From Leifsonia sp. CL147 (GTDB lineage: Bacteria; Actinomycetota; Actinomycetes; Actinomycetales; Microbacteriaceae): DNA of 64,000 bases. Below the pieces are notes generated by a model that saw nothing but the letters and a program-made list of their open reading frames with translations, searched no databases and had not been told where the DNA came from. Shown here piece after piece: positions 9,848 through 20,426 of this stretch. The stretch lies in the NCBI RefSeq assembly GCF_900114565.1, contig NZ_FOTM01000008.1, positions 5,860 through 69,859 of the forward strand. Direction: 5' to 3'. The position numbers were made by a program, and so were the translations under genes. How positions within the stretch are numbered: the stretch's first letter is position 1; each line of letters begins with the position of its first letter.

Positions 9848-11392
9848 GTGACAGGACCGGCGCCCTCGTCCCTGCGCCCCGAGCATCCCGTCGCCCGCCC
9901 GCTCGCCCAGCTGGTCGCCGAGTTCGGGCTCGACGCCCGCGGCGACCTCGACGGTGTCGAGGTGACCGGTGCTGCCCTCGCGAGCTCCGTCGTCGAACCG
10001 GGCGACCTCTACATCGGGGTGCCGGGACGCAACGCGCACGGCGCCACGTACGCGGCCGCCGCGGCCGAGGCCGGAGCGGTCGCCGTCCTCACCGACGAGG
10101 AGGGCGCGGCACTCGCTGCCGACTCCGGCCTGCCGGTCATCGTCACGCCGGACCCCCGCGCGGCGCTCGGCGCCGTCTCCGCCTGGATCTACCGCACCGA
10201 GGAGAACTCGGCGACTCTCTTCGGCGTCACCGGAACCAACGGCAAGACCAGCGTCGTGTACCTGCTCAACGCCATCCTCGGCCAGCTCGGCGTGGTCTCC
10301 GGCCTCAGCTCGACGGCCGAGCGCCGCATCGGCGACACCGCCATCACGAGCAAGCTGACCACCCCGGAGGCGAGCGAGCTGCACGCCCTGCTGGCCCGCA
10401 TGCGCGAAGAGGGCGTCCGCGCCGTGGCGGTCGAGGTGTCGGCGCAGGCGCTGAGCCGTCACCGCGTCGACGGGATCGTCTTCGACGTCGTCGGCTTCAC
10501 CAACCTGAGCCACGATCACCTCGACGACTACACGGCGATGGACGACTACTTCGCCGCCAAGCTGGAGCTCTTCCAGCCCGACCGCGCGCGTCGCGGCGTC
10601 GTCACGGTCGACTCCGACTGGGGACGCCGGCTCGTGGAGCAGTCGCGCATCCCGGTCGCCACCCTCTCCACCTCGCCCGGGTCGGACGCCGAGTGGATGC
10701 TCACCGTGCTCGAGGAGACGATCACCCACACGGCCTTCGCGCTGGAAGGCCCGGACGGCCGCCGGCTCGAGACGCGCATCCCGCTGCTCGGCGCCTACAA
10801 CGCGGCCAACGCCGCCCTGGCCATCGTCATGCTGGTGGAGTCCGGCTACGACCTCGACGCGATCGGCGCAGCACTGGAGCGCGACGGCGGCATCGACGCG
10901 TACATCCCGGGTCGCGCCGAGCGCCTCTCGGGCGAGCGCGGTCCCGTGGTCTTCATCGACTACGGCCACAGCCCCGACGCCTTCCTCTCGACGCTGAGCG
11001 CGCTGCGCAAGGTGACGGAGGGGCGCGTCGTCATGGTGTTCGGAGCCGACGGCGACCGCGACACCACCAAGCGGACGGACATGGGCGCGATCGCCGCCCG
11101 CGGTTCGGATGCGGTCGTCATCACCGACTTCCACCCCCGCTTCGAGGACCCGGCCAGCATCCGCACCGCCCTGCTCGAGGGGGCGCGCTCGGCCGTGCCG
11201 GACCTCGAGCTGTACGAGATCCCGGACCCGCGCGCGGCCTTCCGCACCGCGCTCTCGCTGGCCGGAGAAGGAGACGTCGTGCTGTACGCCGGCCCCGGCC
11301 ACGAGGACTACCAGGAGGTCGCCGGACAGCGGCTGCCCTACTCCGCACGCGAGGACGTCCGCCTCGCACTGCGAGAGGCGGGGTGGCTGTAG
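9848..11392 (+). CDS. murE: UDP-MurNAc-tripeptide synthetase MurE
   Basis: 514 aa from GTG 9848, placed 8 nt after GGAAAG; GTG 9839 is an alternative. ATP loop [10 protein letters not shown], Mur ligase central domain (FTNLSHDHLDDY, with AAKLELF), C-terminal domain with FGADGDRDTTKR. It adds the third stem-peptide amino acid to UDP-MurNAc-L-Ala-D-Glu. At the position where DAP-adding enzymes carry DNPR this protein has TDFHPRFED, so the substrate is probably not meso-DAP. Microbacteriaceae such as Leifsonia have B-type wall with diaminobutyrate, a reasonable candidate, but this is inference. Confidence 0.94.
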   Translation: MTGPAPSSLRPEHPVARPLAQLVAEFGLDARGDLDGVEVTGAALASSVVEPGDLYIGVPGRNAHGATYAAAAAEAGAVAVLTDEEGAALAADSGLPVIVTPDPRAALGAVSAWIYRTEENSATLFGVTGTNGKTSVVYLLNAILGQLGVVSGLSSTAERRIGDTAITSKLTTPEASELHALLARMREEGVRAVAVEVSAQALSRHRVDGIVFDVVGFTNLSHDHLDDYTAMDDYFAAKLELFQPDRARRGVVTVDSDWGRRLVEQSRIPVATLSTSPGSDAEWMLTVLEETITHTAFALEGPDGRRLETRIPLLGAYNAANAALAIVMLVESGYDLDAIGAALERDGGIDAYIPGRAERLSGERGPVVFIDYGHSPDAFLSTLSALRKVTEGRVVMVFGADGDRDTTKRTDMGAIAARGSDAVVITDFHPRFEDPASIRTALLEGARSAVPDLELYEIPDPRAAFRTALSLAGEGDVVLYAGPGHEDYQEVAGQRLPYSAREDVRLALREAGWL

Positions 11393-12802
11393 ATGATCGC
11401 TCTCACGCTGGCCGAGATCGCCGCGGCCACCCGCGGCACGCTGCTGCTCGACGGGACGGACGCGACGCCTGAGACCGAGGTCGCCGGCGAGTCGACGACG
11501 GATTCGCGCGAGGTCGTCCCCGGCTCGCTGTTCTTCGCCAAGCCCGGCGAGTTCACGGACGGCCACCTGTTCGCCCCGCAGGCGGCGCAGGCGGGCGCCG
11601 CGCTCGTCGCGGTCGACCATCCACTCGACCTGCCGGTCCCGCAGCTGCTGGTCGAGGACACGGTCGCGGCCCTCGGCGACCTCGCCACCGAGGTGATCGC
11701 GCGCGTGCGCTCGCTCGGGAGGCTGAAGATCGTCGGGATCACCGGCTCCAACGGGAAGACCACCACCAAGAACCTGCTGCGGGCGGTGCTGGAGCAGGTC
11801 GGGCCGACCATCGCGCCGCGCGCCTCGTTCAACAACGAGGTCGGCGCCCCGGTGACCATGCTGCAGGTGGACGAGGGGACGCAGTTCCTCGTGGCCGAGA
11901 TGGGCGCGAGCGGCATCGGCGAGATCGCCCGCCTGGTGCGGATGGCGCGCCCGGACGTCGGCGTGGTGCTGAAGGTCGGGCTGGCGCACGCCGGCGAGTT
12001 CGGCGGCATCGAGAAGACCCTGCTCGCGAAGTCCGAGATGGTGACGGACCTCTTGGAGTCGGATGTCGCCGTGCTCAACATCGACGATGCGCGCGTGCGC
12101 ACGATGGCGGATAAGACGGTCGCCCGAGTGCTGTGGTTCGGACTGGACGAGCGTGCCGACGTGCGCGCGACCGCTGTGGTGTCCGACCGCCGCGGCACCT
12201 CCTTCACGCTCCACCTGCCGGACGGGTCCTCGCGGCCGGTCCGGTTCCAGGTGCTCGGCGAGCACCACGTGATGAACGCGCTGGCCGCCGCCGCCTCTGC
12301 GCACGTCCTCGACGTCGGCATCGATCTCATCGTCGCGGCGCTGCAGTCCGTCAAGACGGCGGAGCGCTGGCGGATGGAGGTGCTGGGCGGAAGCGCGGTG
12401 ACCGTCATCAACGACGCCTACAACGCCAGCCCGGATTCGATGTCCGCCGCCCTCAGGACGCTCGCCCAGATCTCGGAGCGGCCCGGCCGGACGGTCGCGG
12501 TGCTCGGCGAGATGAGCGAGCTGGGCGAGTTCTCGGGCGAGGAGCACGACCGCGTCGGCCTGCTCGCCGTCCGCCTCGGCATCGACCAGCTGGTCGTCGT
12601 GGGGCCCGGCGCCCGGCGGATGCACATCTCCGCGATCAAAGAGGGCTCGTGGGACGGCGAGTCGATCTTCTTCGACACGCAGGACGCCGCCTTCGAGCAC
12701 CTGACGGGCGCGCTGCGCGCCGGGGACACCGTGCTCGTGAAGTCGTCGAACTCGGCGGGACTCCGGTTCCTCGGCGACCGACTGGGAGAATTCTTCTCGT
12801 GA
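11393..12802 (+). CDS. murF: UDP-MurNAc-tripeptide-D-Ala-D-Ala ligase MurF
   Basis: 469 aa. ATG directly abuts the murE stop. Domains: N-terminal UDP-binding domain ([16 protein letters not shown]), ATP loop [13 protein letters not shown], central motif [11 protein letters not shown]-terminal [11 protein letters not shown] and VLGEMSELG. Adds the D-Ala-D-Ala dipeptide to complete the pentapeptide precursor in the cytoplasm. Confidence 0.97.
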   Translation: MIALTLAEIAAATRGTLLLDGTDATPETEVAGESTTDSREVVPGSLFFAKPGEFTDGHLFAPQAAQAGAALVAVDHPLDLPVPQLLVEDTVAALGDLATEVIARVRSLGRLKIVGITGSNGKTTTKNLLRAVLEQVGPTIAPRASFNNEVGAPVTMLQVDEGTQFLVAEMGASGIGEIARLVRMARPDVGVVLKVGLAHAGEFGGIEKTLLAKSEMVTDLLESDVAVLNIDDARVRTMADKTVARVLWFGLDERADVRATAVVSDRRGTSFTLHLPDGSSRPVRFQVLGEHHVMNALAAAASAHVLDVGIDLIVAALQSVKTAERWRMEVLGGSAVTVINDAYNASPDSMSAALRTLAQISERPGRTVAVLGEMSELGEFSGEEHDRVGLLAVRLGIDQLVVVGPGARRMHISAIKEGSWDGESIFFDTQDAAFEHLTGALRAGDTVLVKSSNSAGLRFLGDRLGEFFS

Positions 12803-13914
12803 AAGCCCTGCTGACCTCCGGTGCGCTGTCGATGGCGTTCACGCTGTTCCTGACGCCGCTCTTCATCCGGCTGTTCCGCCGCCTGCAGTGGGGGCAGTTC
12901 ATCCGGGACGACGGCCCGCAGAGTCATCACGCGAAGCGCGGCACCGCGACGATGGGCGGCATCGTCGTCATCCTCGGCACGCTGTTCGGCTACTTCACGG
13001 CTCTGCTGCTCACCGGGGATGAGACCAGCGTCTCGGCCCTCCTGGTGCTGCTGCTGATGGTGGGGCTCGGCGTCGTCGGCTTCGTCGACGACTTCCTCAA
13101 GACCCGGCGTGAGCGGAGCCTCGGCCTCACCGGCTGGGCCAAGGTCGCCGGTCAGGTGATCGTCGCGAGCGTCTGGGCGTTCCTCGCGATCCGGTTCCCG
13201 AACGGCCACGACTACACGCCGGCGTCGATGAGCGTCTCGGTCATCCGCGACATCCCGGTCCTCGACTTCGGCTCGATCACGAAGTTCGGCGTCATCGGGG
13301 TCCTCGTCGGCTACGGCCTGTATCTCATCTGGATCAACTTCATCGTGGCGGCGACCTCGAACGGCGTCAATGTGACCGACGGGCTGGACGGCCTCGCCTC
13401 CGGCGCGTCGATCCTCGCCGTCGGCGCGTACATCATCATCGGTTTCTGGCAGTCGATCCAGTCGTGCACGAGCGTGACCCTCAATCCCGAGAACGTCGCC
13501 AAGTGCTACGACGTGCGCGACCCGTTCGACCTGGCCATCGTGGCGACGGCCATCGTCGGAGCCGTCGTCGGCTTCCTGTGGTGGAACACCTCGCCTGCGC
13601 AGATCTTCCTCGGCGACACCGGCTCCCTGGCCCTCGGCGGCGCGGTCGCAGCGCTCGCCATCCTGAGCCGCACGGAGCTCCTGCTCATCCTCATCGGCGG
13701 ACTGTTCGTCATCGAGGCGGGCTCGGTGATCGTGCAGCGCGCGTACTTCAAGCTGACGCACGGCAGACGCATCTTCCTGATGAGTCCCGTCCACCACCAC
13801 TTCGAGCTCAAGGGATGGGCCGAAGTGACGGTCGTGGTGCGGTTCTGGATCATCGGCGGCCTGCTGGTGGCCGCGGGCGTCGGCTCCTTCTACCTGGAGT
13901 GGCTGGCGACATGA
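12799..13914 (+). CDS. mraY: Phospho-N-acetylmuramoyl-pentapeptide transferase MraY
   Basis: 371 aa; the GTG overlaps the murF stop (GTGA). Multi-pass membrane enzyme. Conserved elements: KRGTATMGG, catalytic aspartates in [18 protein letters not shown] and the SPVHHHFE signature. Transfers phospho-MurNAc-pentapeptide to undecaprenyl phosphate to make lipid I. Overlap with both neighbours implies translational coupling. Confidence 0.97.
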   Translation: MKALLTSGALSMAFTLFLTPLFIRLFRRLQWGQFIRDDGPQSHHAKRGTATMGGIVVILGTLFGYFTALLLTGDETSVSALLVLLLMVGLGVVGFVDDFLKTRRERSLGLTGWAKVAGQVIVASVWAFLAIRFPNGHDYTPASMSVSVIRDIPVLDFGSITKFGVIGVLVGYGLYLIWINFIVAATSNGVNVTDGLDGLASGASILAVGAYIIIGFWQSIQSCTSVTLNPENVAKCYDVRDPFDLAIVATAIVGAVVGFLWWNTSPAQIFLGDTGSLALGGAVAALAILSRTELLLILIGGLFVIEAGSVIVQRAYFKLTHGRRIFLMSPVHHHFELKGWAEVTVVVRFWIIGGLLVAAGVGSFYLEWLAT

Positions 13915-15494
13915 CCGACTCGCGCGACCCCGGCACGCCGGCGGACCGGACCGCCGAAAGGCTCGTGGGGCTGACCAGCTGGCACGCGGACTGGAGCGGG
14001 CTGCGCGTGGCCGTCTACGGGCTCGGCGTCACCGGATTCTCCGTCGCCGACACGCTCGCCGAACTGGGTGCCGACGTGCTCGTCGTGACGGCGAAGGCGG
14101 ACGACGAGCGGCGGATGCTGCTCGAGGTCATCGGCGCCGAGCTCGTGGAGCAGGCCGACCTGGGTGCTGCGCCGGAGCGACTGGTCGCGTTCGACCCGGA
14201 GCTCGTCATCGCGTCCCCCGGATTCCACTGGGACCACCCGCTGCTCGTCTGGGCGCAGGAGAACGGCACGGCGGTGTGGGGGGACATCGAGCTCGCCTGG
14301 CGCCTGCGCGACAAGGTCGCCCGCGCCGACGGCGCCGACGGCCCGGCCGACTGGATCTGCGTCACGGGCACCAACGGCAAGACGACGACCGTGCAGCTGA
14401 CCGCGACGATGATCCTCGCCGGCGGCAACCGGGTCGCGCCGTGCGGCAACATCGGCGTCCCGGTGCTCGACGCCATCCGCGATCCGGAGGGCTTCGACGT
14501 GCTCGTCGTCGAGCTCTCCAGCTACCAGCTGCACTGGGTGAACCGCAACGCCGGCGGCGAGCTCTCGCCGTTCTCCGCCGCGTGCCTCAACATCGCCGAG
14601 GACCACCTGGACTGGCACGGGTCGCTCGAGGCGTACATCGCCGCGAAGGCCAAGGTGTACGACAACACGCAAGTCGCCTGCGTCTACAACCGGGCCGACG
14701 CGAACACGCTGCGGATGGTGGAGGAGGCGGAGGTCGTCGAGGGCGCGCGCGCCATCGGCTTCGGACTGGATGTTCCCGGCCCGAGCGACTTCGGGATCGT
14801 GGACGGCATCCTCTGCGATCGCGCGTTCCTGGAGGACCGCGCGAACGCCGCCATCGAGCTGACCACCCTGGACGAGCTCCGCGAGGCGGGGCTGGATGCG
14901 CCGCACGTGGTCGCGAACATCCTCGCCGCCAGCGCCCTCGCGCGCTCGTACGGGGTCACTCCGCAGACGATCCGCGATGTCCTGACCGCGTTCCGGCTGG
15001 ATGCGCACCGCATCGAGCTGGTCCGGGTCGAAGCAGGCGTCAGCTGGGTCGACGACTCCAAGGCGACGAACCCTCACGCGGCCGACGCATCGCTGCGCGC
15101 CTACCCGTCCGTGGTCTGGCTGGTGGGCGGCCTGCTGAAGGGCGTCGACGTGGATGCGCTGGTCGCCGCCCACGTGGGCCGCCTCCGTGGGGCGGTGCTC
15201 ATCGGAGTGGACCGCGAGCCGCTGATGGCTGCATTCCGGCGACACGCGCCGGAGCTTCCCGTGCTGGAGGTCGAGGCCCGCGAGACTGAGGAGGTCATGC
15301 CGACGGCGGTGCGGCTGGCCGGCGGCCTCGCCCGCGAGGGCGACACGGTGCTGCTCGCCCCGGCGGCGGCGTCGATGGATCAGTTCGCCGACTATGCGGA
15401 GCGCGGCCGTCGCTTCCAGACAGCGGTCAACGAGTACGTGGGAGGTGAGGCAGATGACGAGTCCGCCTCGCGTCCCGACCCGGATCAGGGCTGA
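13911..15494 (+). CDS. murD: UDP-MurNAc-L-alanine:D-glutamate ligase MurD
   Basis: 527 aa; ATG overlaps the mraY stop (ATGA). [15 protein letters not shown] near the N-terminus is the Rossmann-like UDP site, [14 protein letters not shown] the ATP loop, [12 protein letters not shown] the central Mur motif, and [13 protein letters not shown] the C-terminal signature. Adds D-Glu to UDP-MurNAc-L-Ala. About 30 residues of N-terminal extension and a polar C-terminal tail make it longer than the E. coli enzyme (about 440 aa). Confidence 0.96.
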   Translation: MTDSRDPGTPADRTAERLVGLTSWHADWSGLRVAVYGLGVTGFSVADTLAELGADVLVVTAKADDERRMLLEVIGAELVEQADLGAAPERLVAFDPELVIASPGFHWDHPLLVWAQENGTAVWGDIELAWRLRDKVARADGADGPADWICVTGTNGKTTTVQLTATMILAGGNRVAPCGNIGVPVLDAIRDPEGFDVLVVELSSYQLHWVNRNAGGELSPFSAACLNIAEDHLDWHGSLEAYIAAKAKVYDNTQVACVYNRADANTLRMVEEAEVVEGARAIGFGLDVPGPSDFGIVDGILCDRAFLEDRANAAIELTTLDELREAGLDAPHVVANILAASALARSYGVTPQTIRDVLTAFRLDAHRIELVRVEAGVSWVDDSKATNPHAADASLRAYPSVVWLVGGLLKGVDVDALVAAHVGRLRGAVLIGVDREPLMAAFRRHAPELPVLEVEARETEEVMPTAVRLAGGLAREGDTVLLAPAAASMDQFADYAERGRRFQTAVNEYVGGEADDESASRPDPDQG

Positions 15495-16704
15495 GGAGAC
15501 CGAGTCGCGCGCCGGCCGTCTCGGAGCGCTGACCACGCGCATCCAGCTCGGGCGGGCGATGACGTCCGAGTCGGCCAACTACTTCCTCCTGCTCGGCATC
15601 ACGCTCTTCATGGTGGTGTTCGGTCTCGTCATGGTGCTGTCGTCGTCGGCGGTCGAGTCGCACAACGACAGCAACAACTTCTTCGCGCGCTTCTGGTCGC
15701 AGGGTGCGTACGCGCTCGTCGGCCTCCCGCTGATGTTCGTGGTGTCGCGGCTTCCGCGGGCGTTCTGGCGCAGATCGATCTGGTTCTTCCTCGCTGCCGC
15801 CTGCTTCCTGCAGGTGCTCGTCCTGCTCACTCCGCTCGGGATGGAGATCGGCGGCAACCGCAACTGGCTCAAGATCGGCTCGCTGACCGTGCAGCCGTCG
15901 GAGGCGATCAAGCTCGCCCTCGTCGTCTGGCTGGGGATCGTGCTGGCGCGAAAGCGCGAGGTGCTCGGCCAGTGGAAGCACGTCGCCATCCCGGTCGTCC
16001 CGGTCGCCGGCGGTGCGATCGCCCTGGTGACGCTCGGCGGCGACCTCGGCACGACCATGATCATGGCGGGGCTGGTGCTCGGCGGCCTGTTCTTCGCGGG
16101 TGTCCGGATCCGGTACCTGTTCACCGGGGTGGTGGCCGTCGGCGTCGTGGCCTTCTTCGTCGCGATCTCCAGCGCGAGCCGTCTGGGCCGCATCGCGGCG
16201 GCGTTCGGCGGGACGAGCGCGGCCAATCCGGATGTCGACTGGCAGATCAACAACGGCTTCTATGCGCTGGCGTCCGGCGGCGTCTTCGGCGTGGGGCTCG
16301 GCAACTCGCACTCGAAGTGGTCCTGGCTCCCGGCCGCCGACACGGACTTCATCTTCGCCATCATCGGCGAGGAGCTGGGCCTGATCGGGGCCGTCGTGGT
16401 GCTGCTGCTCTTCGTGATGCTCGCGATCGTCTTCCTGCGCATCATCCACTCGTCCACGGATCCGTTCGCCCGGGTGACCACGGCGGCCATCATGGTCTGG
16501 CTGATCGGCCAGGCGTTCGTCAACATCGCGGTGGTGCTCGGCGTCATCCCGGTTCTCGGCGTCCCGCTCCCACTGATCTCCGCAGGTGGGACTGCGATGA
16601 TCAGTTCCATGACCGCCATCGGAATCGTGCTGTCGTTCGCGCGCCAGTCCCACCGTGACTCCCTCGCCGCCCAGCGCCGGGATGCGGAGGACCTGCGCGC
16701 ATGA
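15454..16704 (+). CDS. ftsW: Septal peptidoglycan glycosyltransferase FtsW (SEDS family)
   Basis: 416 aa. Start ATG 15454, chosen for the strong GGGAGGTGAGG site just upstream; this overlaps murD by 41 nt. About ten membrane helices; SEDS features include GGNRNWLKIG, QPSEAIKLALV and the C-terminal GVPLPLISAGGTAMI signature. Polymerises lipid II at the septum with FtsI. Its 3' end overlaps murG by 4 nt. Confidence 0.95.
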   Translation: MTSPPRVPTRIRAEETESRAGRLGALTTRIQLGRAMTSESANYFLLLGITLFMVVFGLVMVLSSSAVESHNDSNNFFARFWSQGAYALVGLPLMFVVSRLPRAFWRRSIWFFLAAACFLQVLVLLTPLGMEIGGNRNWLKIGSLTVQPSEAIKLALVVWLGIVLARKREVLGQWKHVAIPVVPVAGGAIALVTLGGDLGTTMIMAGLVLGGLFFAGVRIRYLFTGVVAVGVVAFFVAISSASRLGRIAAAFGGTSAANPDVDWQINNGFYALASGGVFGVGLGNSHSKWSWLPAADTDFIFAIIGEELGLIGAVVVLLLFVMLAIVFLRIIHSSTDPFARVTTAAIMVWLIGQAFVNIAVVLGVIPVLGVPLPLISAGGTAMISSMTAIGIVLSFARQSHRDSLAAQRRDAEDLRA

Positions 16705-17768
16705 CGCGCTACCTTCTCGCCGGCGGAGGCACCGCCGGCCATGTGAACCCGCTGCTCGCCGTCGCCGACCGCCTGCGGCGCGACGACCCCGCCGCCGAGG
16801 TGCTGGTCCTCGGCACGGCGGAGGGTCTGGAGGCGCGGCTCGTGCCCCAGCGCGGCTACGAGCTGGCGACCATCCCGAAGCTGCCCTTCCCGCGCCGCCC
16901 GAATGCCGCGGCCCTGCGTTTCCCGGGGGAGTACCGGCGCACGATCCGGACGGTGCGCGAGCTGATCCGTTCCCGGGGGATCGACGTCGTGGTGGGGTTC
17001 GGCGGCTATGCCGCCGCCCCGGCCTACTCCGCCGCACGTCGCGAGCGGGTTCCGCTCGTGCTCCACGAGGCGAACGCCCGGCCGGGCCTCGCGAACCGGC
17101 TGGGGGCACGGTACACGCCGTGGGTCGGGGTGGCCTTCGAGGGGACGCCGCTTCCGCATCCCACCTTCGTCGGCATGCCGCTGCGGGTCGAGATCGAGGA
17201 GCTCGATCGTGCCGCCGCCCGCGCGCCCGCGGCGGCGGAGTTCGGGCTGTCCGCCGAGCGCCCCACCCTGCTCGTCACGGGTGGTTCGCTCGGTGCGCGG
17301 CGCCTCAACGAGACGATCGTCGCCCGCGCCCGGGAGGTGACCGCCGCAGGCTGGCAGGTGCTGCACATCCAGGGCGGCCGCGGCGAGCTCACCGACCCCG
17401 GTGTGGAGCACTACCGCCTGCTCGACTACTGCGACCGGATGGACCTGGCCTTCGCGCTCACCGACGTCGCCGTGGCCCGGGCGGGCGCTGCGACCGTGTG
17501 CGAGTTCGCCGCCCTCGGCATCCCCGCCGTCTACGTGCCCTTCCCGATCGGCAACGGCGAGCAGCGCTTCAACGCGGCCGGCGTCGTCCAGGCCGGGGGA
17601 GGCCTGCTGGTCGACGACGCCGAGTTCCTTCCTCCGTGGGTGGATGCGCACCTCCTGCCCCTGCTCGCCGACACGGACCGCGTGGCCGCGATGGCCGCTC
17701 GAGCCGCCTCCGCGGGCGTCCGCGACGGCTCCGACCGCATGGTCGCCCTCATCCGCGAATCGCTCTGA
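16701..17768 (+). CDS. murG: Lipid II synthase MurG (UDP-GlcNAc transferase)
   Basis: 355 aa; ATGA overlap with ftsW. N-terminal GGGTAGHVNPLLA and VVGFGGYAAAPAY bind the lipid I acceptor; the C-terminal half has VTGGSLGARRLN, the RAGAATVCEFAALGIPAV donor-binding signature and NGEQRFNA. GT28 family, peripheral membrane enzyme that adds GlcNAc to lipid I. Confidence 0.97.
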   Translation: MTRYLLAGGGTAGHVNPLLAVADRLRRDDPAAEVLVLGTAEGLEARLVPQRGYELATIPKLPFPRRPNAAALRFPGEYRRTIRTVRELIRSRGIDVVVGFGGYAAAPAYSAARRERVPLVLHEANARPGLANRLGARYTPWVGVAFEGTPLPHPTFVGMPLRVEIEELDRAAARAPAAAEFGLSAERPTLLVTGGSLGARRLNETIVARAREVTAAGWQVLHIQGGRGELTDPGVEHYRLLDYCDRMDLAFALTDVAVARAGAATVCEFAALGIPAVYVPFPIGNGEQRFNAAGVVQAGGGLLVDDAEFLPPWVDAHLLPLLADTDRVAAMAARAASAGVRDGSDRMVALIRESL

Positions 17769-17821
17769 CCCGGAACCGCCGGCGTCGGCGGCGCCTCGAA
17801 GGGTTATGGAGGTTCGCCGCG

Positions 17822-17827
17822 TAAGCT
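17822..17827 (+). promoter_or_regulatory. -10 box of murC, leaderless layout
   Basis: TAAGCT, six bases before GTG at 17834, within the 65-bp murG-murC gap; suggests an internal promoter that can drive murC-ftsQ separately. Confidence 0.5.
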
Positions 17828-17833
17828 GCATGG

Positions 17834-19264
17834 GTGACGATCAAGCCAGACCCGAATCTCACCCTGCCCGACGAGCTCGGAAAGCTGCACTTCGTCGGCA
17901 TCGGCGGCTCGGGGATGAGCGGCATCGCCCGCCTGTTCCTCGAGGCCGGCTACACGGTGACGGGATCGGATGTGCGGCATTCCGCCAACATCGACACCCT
18001 GCGCGGCCTCGGGGCGACGATCACCGTCGGCCACGACGCGGCCAACGTCGGCGACGCCGACACGCTCGTCGTCACCGGAGCCCTGTGGCAGGACAACCCG
18101 GAGTACCAGCTGGCGCTGGCGAAGGGCCTTCCGGTGCTGCACCGCTCCCAGGCGCTCGCCTGGCTGATCAAGCGGTCCCGCCTGGTCGCCGTCGCCGGCG
18201 CCCACGGGAAGACCACCTCCACCGGCATGATCATCACCGGGCTGCTCGGCCTCGGCGAGGACCCGAGCTTCGTCAACGGCGGTGTGATCGCCTCCCTCGG
18301 GAAGAGCTCTCAGACGGGCGCCGGCGAGCTGTTCGTGGTGGAGGCGGACGAGTCCGACGGCTCGTTCCTGCTGTACGACACGGCCGTCGCCCTGATCACC
18401 AACGTCGATCCGGACCACCTCGACCACTACGGCTCGCTGGAGGCGTTCGAGGATGCGTTCGTCACGTTCGCGCGCGAGGCCGACGAGTTCGTCGTCGTGT
18501 CCTCCGACGACCCCGGCGCCATCCACGTCACGCGCCGCCTGCGCGAGGAGGCGCCGGACAAGCGCATCGTCACCTTCGGCGAGGCCGAGGATGCAGACGT
18601 CCAGGTGCGCTCCATCGTCACCGACGGTCCGGTGTCCTTCGTGCTCCGCTACCGCGGCGAGGACTACGCGGCCCGCCTGCGCGTTCCCGGCCGCCACAAC
18701 GCCGTCAACGCCGGGGGAGCCTTCGCCGTCCTCACCGGCCTTGGCTTCGACCCGGCCGCAGCACTCGCGGCCATCGCCGGGTTCGGCGGCACGGAGCGCC
18801 GCTTCGAGCTGCACGGGACCGTCGGCGGCGTCAGCGTCTACGACGACTACGCGCACCACCCGACCGAGGTCGCCGCAGCCCTCTCGGCCGCGCGCACCGT
18901 CGTCGGCGACGGCCGGATCATCGCCGTCCACCAGCCGCACCTCTACAGCCGCACGCGGCTGTTCGCGCGGGAGTTCGCCGAGACGCTCGAGCAGTACGCC
19001 GACGAGACCGTCGTGCTGGACGTCTACGGCGCTCGGGAGGATCCCGAGCCCGGCGTCACCGGAGCGCTCGTCGCCGACCGCTTCGCGCATCCCGAGCACG
19101 TCGCCTTCATCGCGGACTGGCAGCAGGCCGCCGACCACACCGCGCAGATCGCGCGCGAGGGCGATTTCGTGATCACGCTGGGCTGCGGCGACGTCTACCG
19201 CATCGTCCCCCAGCTGCTGGACTCGCTGCGCCGGGAGCACCCGGACGCCGTCCCGGCGGAGTAG
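17834..19264 (+). CDS. murC: UDP-MurNAc:L-alanine ligase MurC
   Basis: 476 aa, GTG start. [18 protein letters not shown] binds UDP-MurNAc, [14 protein letters not shown] is the ATP loop, [11 protein letters not shown] and [12 protein letters not shown] belong to the central domain, [11 protein letters not shown] to the C-terminal domain. First amino-acid ligase of the stem peptide. The only gene in the murE-ftsQ stretch with an appreciable upstream gap, which holds a candidate promoter. Confidence 0.97.
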   Translation: MTIKPDPNLTLPDELGKLHFVGIGGSGMSGIARLFLEAGYTVTGSDVRHSANIDTLRGLGATITVGHDAANVGDADTLVVTGALWQDNPEYQLALAKGLPVLHRSQALAWLIKRSRLVAVAGAHGKTTSTGMIITGLLGLGEDPSFVNGGVIASLGKSSQTGAGELFVVEADESDGSFLLYDTAVALITNVDPDHLDHYGSLEAFEDAFVTFAREADEFVVVSSDDPGAIHVTRRLREEAPDKRIVTFGEAEDADVQVRSIVTDGPVSFVLRYRGEDYAARLRVPGRHNAVNAGGAFAVLTGLGFDPAAALAAIAGFGGTERRFELHGTVGGVSVYDDYAHHPTEVAAALSAARTVVGDGRIIAVHQPHLYSRTRLFAREFAETLEQYADETVVLDVYGAREDPEPGVTGALVADRFAHPEHVAFIADWQQAADHTAQIAREGDFVITLGCGDVYRIVPQLLDSLRREHPDAVPAE

Positions 19265-19271
19265 GCGTCCC

Positions 19272-20282
19272 GTGAAGCGTCCTCAGGGTTTCGACCGGCA
19301 GGAGGCGCCGGCCGCGGCGTCCGCCGCGCCGCGTGGGAACGCGGAGGAGCGCGGCGGGCGAGACCGGGACGAGGCCGTGCCGCGCACCGTCGGGACCGTG
19401 ACCGAGCCCATCCCCGTGGTGAAGCCCGAGCAGCGGGATCCCGTGCGGTCGCCGCTCCCCGCTCCCGCGCCCGGCACGGAGAGCTCGCCCTACTCGCGGC
19501 TGCCCACGAACCGCGAGATCGCCACGGCGCTGCGCGCGGCCCGTCGCGAGCGCAAGCGCGTCGAGCGCGGGGAGGTCCGTCGCTTCACCAAGCGCTCGCG
19601 GCGTCGCCGCCTCGCCTGGCTGGCCGCCGCGGGAGTCGTGGCCGCCCTCGTCCTCGCCGTCGCGATCATCGCGTATTCTCCGCTGCTCGCGCTCAAGCAC
19701 ATCCAGGTGACGGGGACCTCCCGGCTGGATGCGACCGCCATCGAGAAGAAGCTCTCGGATCAGCGGGGCACGCCGCTGCCGCTGCTCAACCAGGCGGGGA
19801 TCTCCAGCGACCTCGCCGCCTTCCCGCTGATCCGCAGCTACACGGTCGAGAGCCATCCGCCGGACTCGATCGTCGTCCGCGTGGTCGAGCGGCAGCCCGT
19901 CGGAGTCATCCAGCAGGGCGGCGCATACACCCTGGTGGATGCGGCCAAGGTTCCGATCGCGAGCAGCGAGAAGCGGCCGGACGGCTTCCCCCTCATCGCG
20001 GCGAGCGGCGGCGCGGCGGACGTGGATGCGGACTCGGGCTTCGCCGCGGCCGCGAGCGTGCTGAGCGCCCTGCCTCCGGGCGTCCTGGCGCAGGTCGACA
20101 CGATCGCCGCGAAGACGAAGGACGACGTGAGCTTCACCCTGCGCAGCAGCCATGCGACCGTGGTCTGGGGGAGCGCGGAGGACTCCTCGCTGAAGGCCGC
20201 GGACCTCGCCGCTCTGCTGAAGAGCGCAGCCGGCGCATCCCGTTACGACGTCTCGTCGCCGCACAGCGTGACGACGGGCTAG
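19272..20282 (+). CDS. ftsQ: Division protein FtsQ/DivIB
   Basis: 336 aa, GTG start 7 nt after murC. A long (about 115-residue) charged cytoplasmic region, one membrane helix at about 117-137 (LAWLAAAGVVAALVLAVAII), then a POTRA domain (LALKHIQVTGTSRLD) and the FtsQ/DivIB domain (PLIRSYTVESHPPDSIVVRV). Scaffold linking FtsL/FtsB with the divisome. Confidence 0.94.
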   Translation: MKRPQGFDRQEAPAAASAAPRGNAEERGGRDRDEAVPRTVGTVTEPIPVVKPEQRDPVRSPLPAPAPGTESSPYSRLPTNREIATALRAARRERKRVERGEVRRFTKRSRRRRLAWLAAAGVVAALVLAVAIIAYSPLLALKHIQVTGTSRLDATAIEKKLSDQRGTPLPLLNQAGISSDLAAFPLIRSYTVESHPPDSIVVRVVERQPVGVIQQGGAYTLVDAAKVPIASSEKRPDGFPLIAASGGAADVDADSGFAAAASVLSALPPGVLAQVDTIAAKTKDDVSFTLRSSHATVVWGSAEDSSLKAADLAALLKSAAGASRYDVSSPHSVTTG

Positions 20283-20388
20283 CGCCGAGATGGATGGCAC
20301 TTTTCCGACACGCCTGCCGGGTTACCCGGGCGGGGCCACCGCGCACCTAACGTCGGATCGAGAATTGCATACTGAGCAAGACTTTAAG

Positions 20389-20401
20389 CCTCAACTTGAG
20401 G
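20389..20401. promoter_or_regulatory. Palindrome upstream of ftsZ
   Basis: CCTCAACTTGAGG is a perfect 13-bp palindrome 25 bp upstream of the ftsZ GTG, in a 144-bp gap with no gene. It lies where a regulator or early transcript structure could act. A GACAC pentamer, the core of WhiA sites in Streptomyces, occurs around 20307; this short match is weak on its own. Confidence 0.4.
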
Positions 20402-20426
20402 TCGAAGGTTCCCGTGGAGGCCGGAC

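Noticed and set aside
8521-12700. Very long alternative frames (983 aa plus, 956 aa minus) over ftsI, murE and murF
   Set aside because: GC-frame shadows; the real genes have catalytic motifs, ribosome sites and family lengths.
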